From NCBI GenBank assembly GCA_021850555.1, contig JAJZLX010000147.1, forward strand, positions 1 to 9,404: 9,404 nucleotides of DNA, written 5' to 3'. The notes under the pieces are model-generated. The model made no database searches, had not been told where the DNA came from, and worked only from the letters and a program-made list of their open reading frames with translations. This stretch comes from Pseudomonadota bacterium (GTDB lineage Bacteria; Pseudomonadota; Gammaproteobacteria; Steroidobacterales; Steroidobacteraceae). Made by a program: the position numbers and the translations under genes. Below, piece after piece: positions 7,653 to 9,404 of this stretch (positions are counted from its first letter, which is position 1; the number at the start of each line of letters is the position of its first letter).

Positions 7653-8518
7653 GCCAGAGCCTGACACACGAACATTTCCTTGTCGCACTACGGAGGATAC
7701 TGCGGTCCCTCGCCCGACTGCTGATTCGCGCCGACGTTCGCTTTGATGAGTTCGCGGACCTTGTCAGGGGCGTTTACGTTGAAAGCGCGGCCCGTGATTT
7801 CAGCCGTCCCTGCCTTCCATCGCGAGAGCGCATTGCGGCTGTCACCGGGCTTACGCGTCGCCAGGTCGATCGCTACATCGATCGCGCCTTGCCCTCGGCC
7901 AGCCCGACATCCGCTGACCTGCTGGTTGAGATCCTGCAGAAGTGGCACACGGTTCCGGAATACGTCGGCCCATACGGAATTCCACGGGAACTTGAATTCG
8001 CACGTCCCGCGGAGCGCTGTTTCCGTAGCTTGGTCACACTTGTTGATCCAGCGGCGGATCCTGGCGCAGCCCTTGAAGAGTTGCGCCGCGCGGGTGCGAT
8101 TGCGTTGGTTGGCGACGCGCGCCTGCGCGCCGTTTCCCGCTCCCTGCTGATGTCGGCGCCCGCCTCTCCGCGGTTTAGCGAGCATTTTGGAAGCACGTTA
8201 TCCCGGTTCGCAGCGACCTTAGAATACAACATGGATCCGAGAAACAGTGACAAACGCCTCCAGCGACGCGTCACCGCCGATCGGGGCCTGCCCCTCGAGC
8301 TCGTTCCAGAGTTTGAGAAATACGCGCGCAGCAAGGCAACCGAGTTTCTGCTGGATTTGGATAACTGGCTCGCATCGCGGGCTGCGGACGACGCCGATGC
8401 AGGCGGACGGCTGGACGCCGGAGTGAACGTTTTTTTCCATATGGAACCCCCGGCGAGGGAAGAGCCCTTGGCTGTGCTGGTGAGCGACTCGGAAACAAAG
8501 GCGAACGGAAACGGTTAG
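7649..8518 (+). CDS. DUF6502 family protein, copy B (paralogue of the preceding gene)
   Basis: This 289-residue protein aligns with copy A from end to end. Shared blocks include FLxALRRxLR, RLLIR, EFADxxRGxYVESAxRD (34-50), RERIAxxTG with VDxYID (59-78), LxKWHT, LEF, LRAVxR, LEYNxDPxN, KRLxRxVxADxGLP, FLLDLDxWLA and AGVNVFF (257-263). The copies have diverged well beyond a recent duplication, and each keeps an intact frame, so both are probably used. The GTG start at 7649 overlaps the copy A stop as GTGA, implying coupled translation and perhaps a fixed ratio of the two proteins. No export signal is visible. The same VNVFF position again carries seven T (8430-8436). Function is unknown; a heteromeric regulator is one possibility. 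Confidence 0.78.
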   Translation: MSQSLTHEHFLVALRRILRSLARLLIRADVRFDEFADLVRGVYVESAARDFSRPCLPSRERIAAVTGLTRRQVDRYIDRALPSASPTSADLLVEILQKWHTVPEYVGPYGIPRELEFARPAERCFRSLVTLVDPAADPGAALEELRRAGAIALVGDARLRAVSRSLLMSAPASPRFSEHFGSTLSRFAATLEYNMDPRNSDKRLQRRVTADRGLPLELVPEFEKYARSKATEFLLDLDNWLASRAADDADAGGRLDAGVNVFFHMEPPAREEPLAVLVSDSETKANGNG

Positions 8519-8569
8519 CCGCGGCTTTCCGCTCTGCCCGTCGCAAACCCAAAACCGATATTCCGACGG

Positions 8570-8590
8570 ATGCCGTATCGCGCACGGCAT
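8570..8590 (+). terminator. Hairpin downstream of the DUF6502 pair, weak terminator candidate
   Basis: ATGCCGT (8570-8576) and ACGGCAT (8584-8590) form a perfect seven-pair stem with a seven-base loop, 51 bases after the copy B stop. There is no T tract after it (TGCCTTA follows), so intrinsic termination is doubtful. It may only mark the transcript end or be chance. Confidence 0.25.
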
Positions 8591-8649
8591 TGCCTTAGGC
8601 TGAGCCATTGCTCCCTCCCCCCAGTGTCTTTGACGCAGTTCACACTTTC

Positions 8650-8692
8650 TTGATAGGCTGTCTTACATAAGACACAATTGATATTACATAAT
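8650..8692 (+). promoter_or_regulatory. Putative promoter of the exported repeat-protein gene
   Basis: Two arrangements are possible. TTGATA (8650-8655) with CACAAT (8673-8678) has a 17-base spacer, with five and four consensus matches. Alternatively CATAAT (8687-8692) is the -10, with only a weak -35 inside palindrome 1. In either case the promoter lies in the AT-rich island overlapping the two palindromes, which suggests regulated transcription. The 5' leader would be roughly 45 to 60 bases. The choice between the two cannot be made by eye. Confidence 0.4.
8659..8674. promoter_or_regulatory. Palindrome 1, operator-like site
   Basis: TGTCTTACATAAGACA is a perfect inverted repeat with two seven-base arms and a two-base centre. 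It lies 71 bases upstream of the start codon at 8745, in an AT-rich island unlike the surrounding GC-rich DNA. Its core TTACATAA (8663-8670) recurs in palindrome 2 exactly 21 bases on, two helical turns, so proteins bound at both would lie on the same face. It overlaps where a -35 element would sit for the -10-like CATAAT at 8687. I read it as a binding site for a dimeric regulator; the regulator is not identified. Confidence 0.55.
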
Positions 8693-8698
8693 GTAATA
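8682..8698. promoter_or_regulatory. Palindrome 2, operator-like site overlapping a -10 element
   Basis: TATTACATAATGTAATA is a perfect inverted repeat with eight-base arms around one central A (8690). It contains TTACATAA (8684-8691), the same core as palindrome 1, and also the -10-like hexamer CATAAT (8687-8692, five of six consensus bases). A repressor bound here would cover the promoter. Confidence 0.55.
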
Positions 8699-8710
8699 AG
8701 AACGGGTTCG

Positions 8711-8725
8711 ACTACGGGCCGTAGT
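8711..8725. repeat. Palindrome 3 in the putative 5' leader
   Basis: ACTACGG and CCGTAGT form a perfect seven-base inverted repeat around one G (8718), just nine bases before the Shine-Dalgarno site. As DNA it could be a third operator, but with a different, GC-rich core. As RNA it could form a five-pair stem with a five-base loop next to the ribosome site. Either role is inference. Confidence 0.4.
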
Positions 8726-8733
8726 GGCTTTTC

Positions 8734-8739
8734 AGGAGG
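8734..8739 (+). promoter_or_regulatory. Strong Shine-Dalgarno site
   Basis: AGGAGG lies five bases before the ATG at 8745, the strongest ribosome site in the window. It sets the start of the last gene and suggests high translation when the message is made. Confidence 0.8.
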
Positions 8740-8744
8740 TTCAG

Positions 8745-9404
8745 ATGTCTCGATCCGCGCAGTCTTTCTTCCGCGGTGCGTCAATTCCGGCAGTTGCCGC
8801 TTTCGTGGCTGCCGCCCTGGTTGGGACGGCTCGGGCAGCCACCCTGACCGTTGGACCCGTCGAGCAGGTCAATCTCAAGACATCGACCCTCGTCGTACTG
8901 GGGCAGACCTACCAGATCAGCCCCTCGGCTTCCCTCAGGAACCAGGCGGGCACGGCTGAGACACTCAGCTCTCTTACGCCGGATACGTTGGTGGTAATCG
9001 ACGGCACTGAGACTAAAGCCGGTAAAGCGACCGTCAGCAGCGTCACCAGCCTTTCGCAAATTGACGTACCGGGGGCAACCCGACTTCTAGTCACCGGCAT
9101 CGTCTCGAAAGTGACGCTGACGGGCGAAATCAAAGTCGGCAACCTGACAGTCGACATCAATCCCACCCTGACCAGCGACTCGCAAAGTGCTGCGGTCGGC
9201 GAGTTGGTGGCGATCACCGGAACTCAGCCGAACGAAGGTGGACTCTTCCTTGCTCAGAGCGTTGCCCCTCTCAATGGAACAGGGCTTTCCACTAATGGCA
9301 TCCGCGGCAGTGGTACCGCCATGGGTATCCGCGGCAGTGGTGCCTCCGTTTCACTCAAAGAAGGTATCCGCGGTAGTGGCGCTGCCGAGAATATCCGCGG
9401 CAGT
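8745..9404 (+). CDS. Exported DUF5666-like protein with IRGSG repeats (3' end outside window)
   Basis: The 220 visible residues run open to the window end, so the gene is incomplete. Residues 1-31 form a signal peptide: Arg residues, a hydrophobic core (AVAAFVAAALVG), then ARA with cleavage likely after Ala31. Two beta-rich units follow. The first (about 32-112) contains VGPVEQVNLKTSTLVVLGQTY and ends near a VVIDGTET turn. The second (about 119-178) contains LVTGIVSKVTLTGEIKVG and VGELVAITGTQ. This alternation of short strands with a V-x-G turn resembles DUF5666 OB-like repeats, a tentative match. From about residue 185 the motif GIRGSG recurs, four times before the cut. A strong Shine-Dalgarno site and palindromic promoter region precede it, and the DUF6502 pair lies upstream on the same strand. 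The product is probably periplasmic or secreted; its role is unknown. Confidence 0.75.
   Translation, partial: MSRSAQSFFRGASIPAVAAFVAAALVGTARAATLTVGPVEQVNLKTSTLVVLGQTYQISPSASLRNQAGTAETLSSLTPDTLVVIDGTETKAGKATVSSVTSLSQIDVPGATRLLVTGIVSKVTLTGEIKVGNLTVDINPTLTSDSQSAAVGELVAITGTQPNEGGLFLAQSVAPLNGTGLSTNGIRGSGTAMGIRGSGASVSLKEGIRGSGAAENIRGS
9297..9404 (+). repeat. In-frame IRGSG repeat array, four units, cut by the window end
   Basis: Units start at 9297, 9324, 9363 and 9390 (spacing 27, 39, 27 bases, all multiples of three). Each encodes (G or N)-I-R-G-S, followed by G in the first three. At DNA level all contain ATCCGCGG then C or T, then AGT. Intervening residues (TAM, ASVSLKE, AAE) are not conserved. 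The array probably continues beyond the window. Confidence 0.85.

Noticed and set aside
8521..8532. GCGG-CTTT-CCGC hairpin directly after the copy B stop as terminator
   Set aside because: Four base pairs with no T tract; too weak in GC-rich DNA to be meaningful.
9297..9404. CRISPR-like or intergenic repeat array
   Set aside because: Units are only 15 to 18 bases, spacers are 9 to 21 bases, spacing is always a multiple of three, and synonymous changes preserve the protein motif. It is a coding repeat.
9297..9404. Multi-core peptide precursor (RiPP-like) interpretation of the repeats
   Set aside because: The repeats sit behind a Sec-type signal peptide and two beta-rich units. No modification enzyme is in the window, and the units lack Cys or Thr typical of many cores. 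It cannot be excluded, but nothing supports it.

Overview
The window is high-GC bacterial chromosome. The gene order pilN-pilO-pilP-pilQ-aroK-aroB-dgt, all on the + strand, is the arrangement known from Betaproteobacteria and some neighbouring Gammaproteobacteria lineages. I would place the organism in the Betaproteobacteria, or a deep Gammaproteobacteria group such as the Steroidobacter relatives. The exact genus cannot be read from this sequence.

Region 1 (1-3838) is the end of the type IV pilus assembly operon. It holds the C-terminal part of PilN, then PilO (start overlaps the pilN stop), the PilP lipoprotein and the PilQ secretin. Together these make the inner-membrane alignment complex and the outer-membrane channel for the pilus. 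Region 2 (3839-6740) is housekeeping: shikimate kinase (aroK), 3-dehydroquinate synthase (aroB) and a dGTPase-like HD-domain phosphohydrolase (dgt). The genes are spaced 9 to 17 bases apart, and a 107-base gap with a GC-rich hairpin separates aroK from pilQ.

Region 3 (6741-9404) is the less ordinary part. Two full-length paralogues of an uncharacterised family (I recognise DUF6502) follow dgt with no gap (TAG then ATG) and are joined to each other by a 4-base GTGA overlap. Their third codon positions are visibly less GC-rich than in the upstream genes. A 226-base AT-rich intergenic stretch follows. It contains three near-perfect palindromes; two of these share the core TTACATAA exactly 21 bases apart and cover a plausible promoter. 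A strong Shine-Dalgarno site then leads into an exported beta-rich protein (DUF5666-like) that runs off the window end inside an array of IRGSG repeats.

The best candidate for something undescribed is this last region: a DUF6502 pair (putative helix-turn-helix proteins) beside a secreted repeat protein under a palindrome-dense promoter. A regulator-target relationship between them is inference only. A second oddity is a seven-T run at the same conserved motif (VNVFF) in both paralogues. In the first copy, a -1 slip there would read straight into the second gene.
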